NCBI RefSeq assembly: GCF_004803795.1
Contig: NZ_CP012543.1
Span: 868,001-932,000 of the forward strand
Direction of reading: 5' to 3'
DNA: 64,000 bases
DNA from: Campylobacter rectus
Lineage (GTDB): Bacteria; Campylobacterota; Campylobacteria; Campylobacterales; Campylobacteraceae
The notes beneath the pieces are model-generated. The model saw only the letters and a program-made list of their open reading frames with translations, ran no database searches and had not been told where the DNA came from. Position 1 is the first letter of the stretch. Each line of letters starts with the position of its first letter. Shown piece after piece: positions 6,593-16,997 of the stretch. Both the position numbers and the translations under genes were made by a program.

Positions 6593-9178
6593 TTAAAACA
6601 GCCCCTTGATAAGCCCTTTTATAACGTCCTTTTTCGCATCGCCGGTGGTGCCGTTTTCGTCGTCTTTGCCGAATTTCTTATCCAAAAATCTATCCAGCTC
6701 TTTGATCGCCTTGCCCTTTAGATAGTCCGAGCCGATCGCGTATTTCGGGTTGTCGCTAGTGCCCGTGACCTTGATGTCGATGTCGGTTTTTTCGTAGTTC
6801 ATCTTGATCGGCACGTTTACGGCCTTGGTTGCGATGTCGTATTTGCCGCCGGTTACCGAGACGCGGCTTCTAGTCGCGTTCATATCGGCGTTAAAGTCGA
6901 TAAGGTTTTTATTTATCGTGCCTTTTATTTTGCTGTTTTTGTATATCTCGGTCGTGATGTCGCGTCCCGTGAAGGTCATTACCTGCTCGGTAAAATCGGT
7001 TTTGGCAAGCTTGCCTTCATCCACTATGACGTCAAATTTACCTTTTTGCGAGACGAGATTATACTCCATCGTCATATCGCCAGTGCCGTCGTAGACGTGC
7101 GAGAGGCCCAAAAAGTCGGTTAGACCTTTAGCGGTGAAGCTTTTTAAATTTGCGTTTAGGATATCGTCTTTTAAGACCGCCTTAAGATCGCCGTTAAAGA
7201 GCCGCGAATCTACGTTCGCGCTTAGCTTTTCGCCCGTTTTCGTCGTATCGCCGATAACCAGCAAAGGCCCGTAAAGCGGTCGCCCAATCAAAAACTCGAT
7301 CTCTTTTAGCTCTCTTATGCTAAGCTCAAAGTCCGCCTTCGCCGAGCCGCTTTCAAGCTCGTAGTCGCCTTTTAGATTTTTTAGCGCGATTAGGTTTTTG
7401 TTTGCGTTTGAGACGAGGTTCGCTACCGCGTCAAATTTAGCCTTGCCGCCGTTTATAGCGACGTCTGCGTTAGCGTAGAATTTAGTGCCGCTTGGGAAGC
7501 GCTTATCCAGCTCTTTTGCCACGACCTCGCTATTAAGGGTGCCGTTTTTGACGTTAAATTTAGCCGTACCGCTGAGATTTTTCGGATCCAGTCCGTTTAG
7601 ATTTACGGATCCGTCGATCACGGCGTCGGCGTAGTTTGGCAGCGCAGCCAGCGTAAATGCGTCTTTGAGCGAAAGCGCGCTTAAATTTGCCGTAAGTTTT
7701 TCGTTTTTGAGGATTGCGCCTATCTTACCGCCTAAAGCATTTGCGTTTAGATCTAGCTCGCTAAGCGCGCCTTTTACGAGTTTTGCCGCGCCTTTGACGT
7801 CTACTTTGCCCGATAGTTTTTTGCCGATTAGCTCTTCAAATTTACCCAGTTCATCGATACCCGCGTCAAATTTTACGTCCGCGTTTTTATCGTCCAGTCC
7901 GTAAACGCCGCTTAAGCTCTTTAGGTTTAAAAGCTCGGAGTTTAGCGAGGCGTTAAATTTGGCTTTCGAGCTTGCTACGTCGGCGTTTGCGTTTAGTTCA
8001 AAGGCTAGAGGTTTGCTCAAATTTATCTCCTTTGCGACCTGTTTTAGCTCGGCCGGATTTAGCCGCGCGTTTTTGGTGGCTAGCTTGACCGAGCCCGAGA
8101 TATTTTTCGTGTTGTGCACGTCGTTTAGCACCGCTTCGCCGCTGATCGTTCCGCCGACAAATGCCGGGAAAGCGGCGATTTTAACGAGCTCGTCAAGCTT
8201 TAGCGAGCTGATTTTGGCGATGAGTTTGCCGCCGTTTAGCACCGCATCGACGTTACCGCCAAATCCTTCGATCTTGACGTCAAAGTTTTTTAGCTCGCCG
8301 GCGGTGGCGATGACGTTGCCGTTTGCTTTAAACGCGCCGCTAAGCTTTTGCCCCACGACGGGCTCAAATTTGGACAGATCGTCCACGATGAGTTTGACGT
8401 CGCTGCTTAGGGTGTTTGAGTTTAGATCGTAGATCGTCTTGTCGCTGCCGATCGTGGCTAGCGGCGTGATCACCGCGCTTTTGGCGCTCACGATACCGTC
8501 TTTTATCTCGGCTGCGATTTTGCCGTTCGCGGCGAAATTTGGCGGCAGGGTGATGTTAAAATCCTTTGCGATGAGCGCGTTGTCGGTTTTGACGTCTAGG
8601 ATATCGATATTTGCGGTGCCGTTTGGCTTGCCGCCGCTTTCTACTATATTTGCTACGGCGGAAATTTTACCGTGCGCATAGATAGGCTGACCGGCTAGCG
8701 CTAGAGCTTTTTCGACCTGTAAATTTTTAGCGTCTAGCTTTAAAGAAAGCGGTTTGTAGTCTTTTAAATTTGCGTCAAAGCTGACGTTTGAGCCCAGCAT
8801 CTGACCTACTCCGCTAGCGGTGAAATCGCTAAATTCGCCCTTTGCGACGCCTGAGATTTTCATAGCTTCGTTTAATTTGACGCCGAGGCTTTTTAGATCG
8901 CTAACGGCGACGTCGTATTTTAGATCGAGGCTTTGAGAGAAAATAGAAAGCCCGCCATTTACGTTCGCCGCGATCTCGTCGTTTATGTTAGCTACGATAT
9001 CTATGCTCGTGGGGCGGATCTGAAATTTATCGAATTTAACGTCAAAACCGCTTTTTTCTTTAATCAAATTTTGGGCATAGGGTCTAACCAAACCGTTGCC
9101 AAAGTCCGTGAAGGCCGCGACGTAAGCCGCGATAATCAAAGCAAAAACCAGTCCGAGCAGGGCGCCTAAAATTTTCAT
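6593..9178 (-). CDS. AsmA-like envelope protein
   Basis: 861-aa protein with one N-terminal membrane helix (about 4-24, LGALLGLVFALIIAAYVAAF), then a very long beta-rich periplasmic region. It is made of loosely repeated units of the type LKLDAKNLQV...GKISAVANI...NALIAKDFNITLP. This is the architecture of AsmA/TamB-like proteins, which bridge inner and outer membrane and are implicated in phospholipid transfer and envelope integrity. The C-terminus carries an amphipathic, charged stretch (KGKAIKELDRFLDKKFGKDD). It stands alone, divergent from groES. Family membership is inferred from pattern, not from a hallmark motif. Confidence 0.7.
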   Translation of the reverse strand: MKILGALLGLVFALIIAAYVAAFTDFGNGLVRPYAQNLIKEKSGFDVKFDKFQIRPTSIDIVANINDEIAANVNGGLSIFSQSLDLKYDVAVSDLKSLGVKLNEAMKISGVAKGEFSDFTASGVGQMLGSNVSFDANLKDYKPLSLKLDAKNLQVEKALALAGQPIYAHGKISAVANIVESGGKPNGTANIDILDVKTDNALIAKDFNITLPPNFAANGKIAAEIKDGIVSAKSAVITPLATIGSDKTIYDLNSNTLSSDVKLIVDDLSKFEPVVGQKLSGAFKANGNVIATAGELKNFDVKIEGFGGNVDAVLNGGKLIAKISSLKLDELVKIAAFPAFVGGTISGEAVLNDVHNTKNISGSVKLATKNARLNPAELKQVAKEINLSKPLAFELNANADVASSKAKFNASLNSELLNLKSLSGVYGLDDKNADVKFDAGIDELGKFEELIGKKLSGKVDVKGAAKLVKGALSELDLNANALGGKIGAILKNEKLTANLSALSLKDAFTLAALPNYADAVIDGSVNLNGLDPKNLSGTAKFNVKNGTLNSEVVAKELDKRFPSGTKFYANADVAINGGKAKFDAVANLVSNANKNLIALKNLKGDYELESGSAKADFELSIRELKEIEFLIGRPLYGPLLVIGDTTKTGEKLSANVDSRLFNGDLKAVLKDDILNANLKSFTAKGLTDFLGLSHVYDGTGDMTMEYNLVSQKGKFDVIVDEGKLAKTDFTEQVMTFTGRDITTEIYKNSKIKGTINKNLIDFNADMNATRSRVSVTGGKYDIATKAVNVPIKMNYEKTDIDIKVTGTSDNPKYAIGSDYLKGKAIKELDRFLDKKFGKDDENGTTGDAKKDVIKGLIKGLF

Positions 9179-9262
9179 CGTTTATCCTTTAGATTTAGTT
9201 TAATTTTATTATGAAACTTGAGCCGATTATACTAAGACTTGTTAAGAATTTTAGCTAAATTA

Positions 9263-9291
9263 TTGACAAATTCTAAAAATTTGACTATAAT
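9263..9291 (+). promoter_or_regulatory. Sigma70 promoter of the groES operon
   Basis: TTGACA at 9263-9268 and TATAAT at 9286-9291 are separated by 17 bp, a consensus-perfect housekeeping promoter. It points at groES, 60 bp downstream, and abuts the CIRCE operator. Confidence 0.85.
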
Positions 9292-9292
9292 T

Positions 9293-9319
9293 TCATCACT
9301 CAAAACAAAAGAGTGCTAA
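9293..9319 (+). promoter_or_regulatory. CIRCE operator (HrcA binding site), left arm degenerate
   Basis: The right arm GAGTGCTAA (9311-9319) matches the CIRCE consensus exactly. The left arm at 9293-9301 matches TTAGCACTC at 7 of 9 positions, and the spacer is the canonical 9 nt. Position just after the -10 box means bound HrcA would block initiation at normal temperature. The hrcA gene itself is not in this window. Confidence 0.8.
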
Positions 9320-9350
9320 AAAAGTAAAATCAAACCATAAAGGATGAATT

Positions 9351-9611
9351 ATGAATTTTCAACCGTTAGGCAAACGAGTCTTAGTCGAGCGTCTCGAGGA
9401 CGTTAAAACGACCGCTTCGGGCATCATTATACCCGATAATGCAAAAGAAAAACCTTTAAGCGGCAAGGTTTTAGCGGTGTCAAGCGAGGTAGAAGGCGTG
9501 AGCGTGGGCGACAGCGTGGTTTTCGCTAAATACGGCGGCACCGAGGTCGCGCTTGAGGGCAAGACTTATTTGGTTCTAAACATCGACGATGTTTTAGGCG
9601 TTTTAAAATAA
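9351..9611 (+). CDS. groES: Co-chaperonin GroES
   Basis: 86-aa heptameric lid of the GroEL folding chamber, in the cytosol. The start [16 protein letters not shown], the mobile loop [17 protein letters not shown] (GroEL contact) and the C-terminal [13 protein letters not shown] are typical. First gene of a heat-shock operon behind the sigma70/CIRCE promoter; AAGGATG precedes the ATG. Followed after 8 nt by a YdhR-like gene instead of directly by groEL. Confidence 0.97.
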   Translation: MNFQPLGKRVLVERLEDVKTTASGIIIPDNAKEKPLSGKVLAVSSEVEGVSVGDSVVFAKYGGTEVALEGKTYLVLNIDDVLGVLK

Positions 9612-9619
9612 GGCTGCAG

Positions 9620-11585
<1,966 letters not shown>

Positions 11586-11596
11586 TACGCCTTTAT

Positions 11597-11633
11597 CTGC
11601 GGGAGGCTCGGGCTTTCCGCAGGTTTTTCTTTA
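11597..11633 (+). terminator. Rho-independent terminator after groEL
   Basis: Stem CTGCGGGA pairs with TTCCGCAG (11615-11622, one G-T wobble) around a loop, followed by GTTTTTCTTT. It lies 12 nt after the groEL stop. Confidence 0.85.
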
Positions 11634-11967
11634 AATTTTCCCTTGCAAATTTAGCAAGGGGGACTCTCAAAATTATCCTTTTTAATATTTAAAAATATTC
11701 TTGGATTCTACGACAATTAAAATTTAAAAAATTACGACTTGTGTTTTTAGTGAAATTTTATTATGCGAGTTTAAATTTGGTGGCTTGCTTGTTTGGCGTC
11801 GCGGATTAAATTCTAATTTTAGCAAGAAGCGCTCGTAAATTTACCGGTCATCTTTTAAATTTTGCCTTCATTGCAACGTGCGTAAAAATATAAAATTTAG
11901 TCGTATGTAAAATATCGTAACGATAGGTTATGCGGTTTGATATTTGTTTGGCGCTATAAATTTTTAA
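11634..11967. other. AT-rich spacer without recognisable gene
   Basis: About 330 bases between the groEL terminator and the left end of an IS remnant. It contains several AAATTT words and A/T runs; no frame, RNA gene or clear promoter was recognised. Confidence 0.5.
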
Positions 11968-12362
11968 GACTCTCTTTAACTTAAGCTCATGCAAAGGAGC
12001 AGTAAGTTATGAGAACTATGTTCTTGAAAAGTAACAAGCGTAGCGAAGTTAAAAAATAAGTATAGTCCGTTCAAGAATTTCTGAAGCTAAATTTAGAGAA
12101 ATTCTAAAGTACTTTACAGAGGATATAGAAGCATCAAAGATATCGAATTTAACTAAAATTTCAGAAGTAACCTTATGTAAAATCTTTAGAGAAATAAGAA
12201 TTCTAATGTCTAAAGAGTGTGAAAAGATAAGTAAATTTAGCGGTGAGATTTCCAGCTCGCAAGCCCGCCTAGAAAACTTCGCTTTATAAACCTGCCTGCA
12301 GCACCGCTTTCGCTTGCTTTGAAATAGATGAAAGCCACTTCGGATCTAAAAGAGTAAGAGGT

Positions 12363-12407
12363 CTTGTGCTTAGCTTCATGCTACTGATAAGACGCACTCT
12401 CTTTGAG
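12363..12407 (-). repeat. Short inserted repeat, copy A (inverted to copy B)
   Basis: 45-nt insertion between KRVRG and KRGRG of the transposase, keeping the reading frame. The 29 nt at 12379-12407 are the exact reverse complement of 12787-12815. The rest (GAAGCTAAGCACAAG in reverse complement) also matches the copy B flank after a small indel. Confidence 0.75.
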
Positions 12408-12781
12408 AAAAGAGGTAGAGGCGCAGCAAATAAAACACCGGTATTTAACTTCGCTTAGCGTCGCTTCGCTAGCTACCGTCGCCTAATGGCTCGAAACCGC
12501 TCGTTACTGCGTCTTGAAAAGCTACGAATGCAGTGAAGTAGAGCACAACGGTATGTTTAAAAGAGATGGCAGAGTTTATGCTCAAATAGTTAAAAACTAT
12601 TCTGCTAGTAAGTTAATACCTATATTATCTGAGTTTAGCGATCTGGACGAGAGTGTTATTTATTCTGATTGCTGGAAAGCTTACGATGGCTTGGTTGATT
12701 ATGGAACCAAAGCTCATTATAGAGTAAAGCATTCTAAGAATGAATTTGCAAATGATAAAACCATATCAACGGTATAAAAAC

Positions 12782-12894
12782 TTTTTCTCAAAGAGAGTGC
12801 GTCTTATCAGTAGCAAACAAAGTGAAGCTAAGCACAAGAGCTACGACTTGCGTTGCTACTGCCTCCTGAAAGGCTACGAGCGTAGCGAAGTAGA
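12782..12894 (+). repeat. Short inserted repeat, copy B
   Basis: Insertion in the 3' part of the transposase pseudogene. It begins with the 29-nt block inverted relative to copy A and continues with GAAGCTAAGCACAAG, CTACGACTTGCGTTGCTAC, then CTCCTGAAAGGCTACGAGC. It contains the small palindrome GCTACGAGCGTAGC. The same run recurs at about 15,016-15,095 in the second element, and shorter forms lie at about 12,022 and 12,513. Confidence 0.7.
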
Positions 12895-13010
12895 ATTTAG
12901 ATATAACACTAAAACTACACAGGAAAACTTATATCAGAAACTGTTGAAATTGATAAGAGAGAATCCGATTAAGTTTAATTGAGCCTTTTTTAAAATTTAT
13001 AGAAAGAAAG

Positions 13011-13030
13011 TCGGAATTTCTTCCGACTCT
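13011..13030 (-). terminator. Hairpin terminator of cjaA
   Basis: AGTCGGAA (13011-13018), loop TTTC, TTCCGACT (13023-13030): an 8-bp perfect stem just past the cjaA stop. In the minus direction it is followed by TTCTTTCT, so an intrinsic terminator is likely. Confidence 0.65.
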
Positions 13031-13034
13031 GGAT

Positions 13035-13871
13035 TTACGGCTTGCCGCCTTCGACGACGAGAGATTCCGGATCTACGCTATCGCCGTAGATCGGTCTTAG
13101 CGTAGCGTCGTAGTTTTTGTGAAAGAAATTTTCCTTGCCGAGTTCTATGATTTCGTTATTTAGCCATTCAAGTAGCGCTTTGTTTCTTTTTTTGACTGCT
13201 GGCGCGATGACGTCGATCTCGCCTAGGGCTTCGATACCGACGGTAAAGCCCGGGTTTTCTTTAGCCCACGCAAAAAGCAGCGCGTTATCGTGCGCTAGAG
13301 CCGTGCCTCTTTTATCGACTAGGGCGGCGAAGGTTTCGGTGTTTTGGTCGTATTTTACAAGCTCGATGTCGGGGTGATTTTTCGTAAAATACGCATCCGC
13401 GGTCGTGCCTTTATTTACGATTAGCTTTTTGCCTTTTAGCTCGTCCACGCTTTTTATGACGGCACCGTTGGGACTAACGACGCCTAGGGACACCTTCATA
13501 TACGGAAGCGCGAAATCAACGACTCTAGTACGCTCAGGCGTTTTTGTGAAATTTGCCAAAGTGATATCGACTTTGTCGGACACCAGCACCTCGACGCGAC
13601 TCGCGGCCTCTACGAGTTCAAATTTTACCTTGCTCTCGTCGCCTAGCAAATCCTTTGCGATGCGTTTGGCGAAATAGATATCATATCCTTGATTTTTGCC
13701 CTCTTTATCGACGTAACCAAACGGCGGCTTGTCGCTAAAGACGCCCACGCGCACGTATCCGCGCTTTTTGATCTTAGCTAAAGCGTCCGTTTCGGCAGCG
13801 CAAACATTAGCTTGATCCATTAGAAAGACGGCGGCGAATATTGCCAAAAATGAAAACAAAAGTTTTTTCAT
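13035..13871 (-). CDS. cjaA: CjaA-like amino-acid (cysteine) ABC transporter binding protein
   Basis: 278-aa family-3 solute-binding protein of a polar amino-acid ABC importer, periplasmic. A signal peptide covers about 1-25. The mature start KIKKRGYVRVGVFSDKPPFG is the family signature. Ligand-site segments DITLANFTKTPERTRVVDF and KGTTADAYF follow. The whole chain closely resembles C. jejuni CjaA, a cysteine-binding surface antigen, up to the end VVEGGK. The Cys near the signal peptide end (ANVCAAE) is not a good lipobox, so lipidation is uncertain. No permease or ATPase gene is adjacent, so it is an orphan flanked by IS remnants. Confidence 0.88.
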   Translation of the reverse strand: MKKLLFSFLAIFAAVFLMDQANVCAAETDALAKIKKRGYVRVGVFSDKPPFGYVDKEGKNQGYDIYFAKRIAKDLLGDESKVKFELVEAASRVEVLVSDKVDITLANFTKTPERTRVVDFALPYMKVSLGVVSPNGAVIKSVDELKGKKLIVNKGTTADAYFTKNHPDIELVKYDQNTETFAALVDKRGTALAHDNALLFAWAKENPGFTVGIEALGEIDVIAPAVKKRNKALLEWLNNEIIELGKENFFHKNYDATLRPIYGDSVDPESLVVEGGKP

Positions 13872-14300
13872 TTTTTCCCCCTTAAAATAAAGTGCGTAAA
13901 ATATACAAAAGCTTGGCTAAAATGCGGCTAAATTTACGAATTTTGAGACCGTATGGACGTCAAAAGGCACAAAATTCGTTTAGAAAGGTAACGCCAAATT
14001 TGAAAGGGAGTGTAAAATTTACTCAATATAAATTTGTAAATTTAATTTTAAATTTAAGAAAGCGACGAGCGAGCCAAAATTTGCAAGCAAAAATTACAAA
14101 TTCGGACTTTTTGGTTGCTTACATAACATATTTATAATCTTGCAAATTTTTAAAAAATATAAGATTTTGGTCGCCGGACTGTGCTTTTAATTTAATCGCG
14201 CGGACGAAAATATAGCTAAATTTGAAGCCGAATTTGCGGCTAAATTTAACGCACGCTTGCAAATTTAAGCCCGCCGTTAGCTTGGGCTCGCAAATTTACC
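13872..14300. other. AAATTT-rich spacer upstream of cjaA
   Basis: No supportable gene. It contains many AAATTT/AAATTTA words (for example around 14,030-14,065 and 14,220-14,280). The short frames here have no recognisable protein features. The cjaA promoter must lie at its left edge but is not obvious. Confidence 0.5.
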
Positions 14301-15540
14301 GCCGAAAAAATCATTTATAAACGTCAAGGCTCAAATTTGGCTCGTGGATGACGCGCGGTAGCTGCGAGATTTTGTCCTTTACGGACTGCACGTTCGCAAG
14401 GCTTGACGGCGGGCTAAAGAGTGAGCTTTCAAGGCGGTCTTTCGCGCCGTTAAAAAAAGTGAAATTTATCGTTCATAAACGCATCGCAGCGATACCGCAC
14501 TATCAAATTTAAGCTTCGCATCGCGCAGTCGCCGCATAAAACGAGGCTCAAAAGATAGCGCGCTTCATCTTGTTACCGACAAAAATGCGAATTTTTTGTT
14601 AAGCTCCGTATCGTCAAGCATCTCTTTTTCGCCTAGTTTTTTTCGTGTTCGGCGCTTTTTTATCCGCCAAAATCGTCACGCTTTTGAAGCTTTTGTAAAA
14701 TTCACGGACGAAAACCGTGCCCTTAAAATCCGTATAAATATCAAACATCGCCTTAAGTGCCATAAAATCACGTAAATATGGCGTTTTCGCTTCTCGCCGA
14801 TGGCTTTGCTCGGTTGAAATTTGACGTTATTATAAACGCCGTTGATGAGATCCTTGCTCCTAAACTCAAGCTCTTTAAAATTTGATCTTTTAAAAACTCG
14901 CTCCTAGCGATGCTGCGAGCGTGTTCGTGGTTAAATTTGCCGTCGATGCTTTTGATGGCGATGTTTATAAAAACGTTTGGCTCAAGATAAGTTAAAAACT
15001 TCCAAAGGAGTTTTTCTCAAAGAGAGTGCGAGCACAAGAGCTGCGACTTGCGTTGCTACTGCCTCCTGAAAGGCTACGAGCGTAGCAAAGTAGAGCAGGG
15101 GGGAGATACGCTAAACAAAATTTAAAGAAATCTTCTCAAGTGTAGCGACGGTAGCGACCGCAAGGAAGCTAAGCAAAGAGAATTTCTTACTTCATCTTAA
15201 AGAATGCGAATTTAAATATAATAACAGTAAAGATACGAAAACTTTCTATCATATTTTACTAAAATTGATAAGATAAAATCCGCTTAACTTATCTTGAGCC
15301 AAACGTTTTTATTTAGCTCCTTGCCGTTTATCTTATATAAAATATCGGTTAAAAAAGTCGCCCGTACCTTGTGTGGGCGGCGCTATGACGAGCGATACTC
15401 CTGCGATCTTCGGCGACGGATCGGTAGCGCATAAACGCCGCCAAAACGAATACGACGGAGTTTGCGAGCAAAACCGAATGAAATGTGCGGAGAGCCTTTT
15501 GCTTTTGTGCGACGACGGCGATAGCTTCTTTGATTTTCGG
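14300..15540 (-). pseudogene. Eroded minus-strand gene of unknown function, split by an IS-derived element
   Basis: Read on the minus strand, protein-like stretches appear in several frames: SPKIAGVSLVIAPPTQGTGD near 15,400, NVFINIAIKSIDGKFNHEHA just left of 14,980, then FRSKDLINGVYNNVKFQPS, SVTILADKKAPNT and LPRVIHEPNLSLDVYK near 14,330. They are collinear but separated by frameshifts and stops. The 322-bp IS-derived element sits between ELNKN and VFINIA. I cannot name the family. Boundaries are approximate. Confidence 0.45.
14979..15300 (+). mobile_element. Internally deleted IS1595-type element with perfect ends and 8-bp target duplication
   Basis: The ends GGCTCAAGATAAGTTAA (14979-14995) and TTAACTTATCTTGAGCC (15284-15300) are perfect 17-bp inverted repeats. 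The octamer AAACGTTT flanks both sides (14971-14978 and 15301-15308), the 8-bp duplication expected for this family. Of the transposase only a fragment remains: the C-terminal LLHLKECEFKYNNSKDTKTF followed by YHILLKLIR-stop at 15,190-15,275. The middle is replaced by the same short repeat material seen in the first element (from about 15,016). The element cannot move itself but could be mobilised in trans. Confidence 0.85.
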
Positions 15541-15545
15541 ATTTA

Positions 15546-16997
15546 TTATTCGTAAAAAACTCGGTTTAGATAAAGGCCGTTTGGCGGCGCCGGGATGCGC
15601 GTGAGCGGCTTTTGCTCGTAGATAGCTCGGCGCAAAAGCTCTTTTGCTTTGAGAAAATTTGCGCCCAAGCAGTCGCTTGCGCTCGAGGCTAAATTTTCGT
15701 TTGTATTTTTGCCGCTTATTTTTGGCTCGGCATTTTGGATCCGGCTTGCGCTTATCGTTTGGGTTAAATTTAAAGCCGAATTTATGCTTTCGTTACCGAT
15801 TTTTTGGGCGGCGATTTGGTGCCGGATGCTACCGGTTTTGTTTAAATTTGAGCTTAAATTTACGTGTTCGGCGCCAAATTTTAAGGCGTCATAATCGGTA
15901 GAGCTCGCTTTCAAATTTGAGCCTTTCGCGCTCGATAAATTCGCGTTGCTTTTAAATTCGTCCCGATTTATGTTTTTTTCGTTTGCCGCCAAGACGTCGC
16001 CGCAACCCGCAGCGTTTGCGTTTAAATTTACTATACCGTCCAAATTTACGTTGCGCCCAAGACCCATTGAATTTGAGACTAAATTTTTATCGTCGCTTGT
16101 TTTTAAATCTTCGTCAAATTTAAAGGCCGTCCCGTCTGCGGTAAAATCTAGCTTGCGGCTTTCTTTGGCGGTATTTATACTTAAATTTTTGTCCGCTCTT
16201 TTGCTCAAATTTGCCGCATCAAATTTTACCTCCTCAGGCTTGCCGCTTAAATTTGAGCATAAATTTAAGCTGCCTTTTTCAAAATTCGGCTCCGTTAAAT
16301 TTGCGCTCAAATTCGCCGCTTTGGCACTCTTAAATTTAAACTCCCGCACGTCCGTTTCTTTAAATTTGCCGTTTTTGGCAAGCTCGAGCGCCTTAAAGAC
16401 GCTAGCAACCATAAGGCGAACCTGAGCGCGCAAAAAACCGTTTGCTTTAAAAACGATGATCGACCGCTCGCCGCGCGCGTAGCAAAATGCCTTTGAGACG
16501 CGACGTACTGGGCTTTTGACATCGCTGCCAAGCTTCATAAACGCGCTAAAATCGTGCTCGCCGACAAAAAGCGCAAGCAGTTCGTTTGCTAAATTTAGGT
16601 CAAATCTCGGCAAAAAAGTCTCGTAAGGCGCCAAAAAAGGCGAAAATTCTCCGTGATTTATGACGTAGCGGTAGGCTCTGGCCGTAGCGTCGTAGCGCGG
16701 GTGGAAGCAGTCCCGAGCTCGGCTTATAAATTTGACGTGAACGGCGGGGTGGGCGTGACGGTTGATGAGTGATTTTAGGCGGGTAAAGTCCCTAAAATGC
16801 TCGCCGCACTCCACGCAGGCGACTTGATTGTTTGCGTGCACGCCCTTATCGGTGCGCGAGCTGGAGATTATTTTGCTAAAAATGCCTACATGCGCTAGAG
16901 CCGCACCTAGAGCGTCCTCGACGCCGTTTTCGTGCGGCTGGGTCTGCGAGCCCTGGAACTTCGACCCGTCGTAGCTAAAAACGAGCTTAAGGCGCAC
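15546..16997 (-). CDS. truA: tRNA pseudouridine(38-40) synthase TruA with ~225-residue in-frame insertion
   Basis: TruA converts U38-U40 of tRNA anticodon arms to pseudouridine. The N-terminal core (1-220) is normal, with catalytic Asp50 in SSSRTDKGVHA, then FHPRYDATARAYRY and FLRAQVRLMV. The C-terminal end (about 448-483, LRRAIYEQKP...APPNGLYLNRVFYE) is also normal. Between them lie about 225 extra residues of Asn/Leu/Ser-rich low complexity (ANLSANLTEP, NLSSNLNKTG), making 483 aa against roughly 240-260 for the family. The extra DNA, about 15,655-16,337, holds 17 AAATTT words and keeps the frame. It abuts the LptF/G-like gene upstream. Confidence 0.9.
   Translation of the reverse strand: MRLKLVFSYDGSKFQGSQTQPHENGVEDALGAALAHVGIFSKIISSSRTDKGVHANNQVACVECGEHFRDFTRLKSLINRHAHPAVHVKFISRARDCFHPRYDATARAYRYVINHGEFSPFLAPYETFLPRFDLNLANELLALFVGEHDFSAFMKLGSDVKSPVRRVSKAFCYARGERSIIVFKANGFLRAQVRLMVASVFKALELAKNGKFKETDVREFKFKSAKAANLSANLTEPNFEKGSLNLCSNLSGKPEEVKFDAANLSKRADKNLSINTAKESRKLDFTADGTAFKFDEDLKTSDDKNLVSNSMGLGRNVNLDGIVNLNANAAGCGDVLAANEKNINRDEFKSNANLSSAKGSNLKASSTDYDALKFGAEHVNLSSNLNKTGSIRHQIAAQKIGNESINSALNLTQTISASRIQNAEPKISGKNTNENLASSASDCLGANFLKAKELLRRAIYEQKPLTRIPAPPNGLYLNRVFYE

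Larger units (their letters stand above)
12009..12982 (+). pseudogene. ISXO2-like transposase, disrupted
   Basis: DDE-type transposase pieces are readable in order: RISEAKFREILKYF...KISEVTLCKIFREIR (N-terminal DNA-binding part), FEIDESHFGSKRVRG (first catalytic Asp region), KRGRGAANKTPVF, GMFKRDGRVYAQIVKNYSA, SVIYSDCWKAYDGL (second Asp), HYRVKHSKNEFAN and FRYNTKTTQENLY at the end. The pieces are separated by extra DNA at about 12020-12058, 12250-12319, 12363-12407 (45 nt, in frame), 12447-12549 and 12782-12894. These introduce stops (for example after PVFNFA) and frameshifts. The ATG at 12009 has an upstream AAGGAG but reads only 16 codons. Clearly inactive. Confidence 0.85.
11968..12987 (+). 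mobile_element. Degenerate IS1595-family (ISXO2-like) insertion sequence
   Basis: Left end GACTCTCTTTAACTTAA (11968-11984) and right end TTAAGTTTAATTGAGCC (12971-12987) are inverted repeats matching at 13 of 17 positions. They resemble the intact ends of the second element near 15 kb. The flanking octamers ATTTTTAA (11960-11967) and TTTTTTAA (12988-12995) differ at one base, which fits the 8-bp target duplication of this family. The interior encodes a broken ISXO2-like transposase that has itself been interrupted by several short insertions. Confidence 0.8.
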
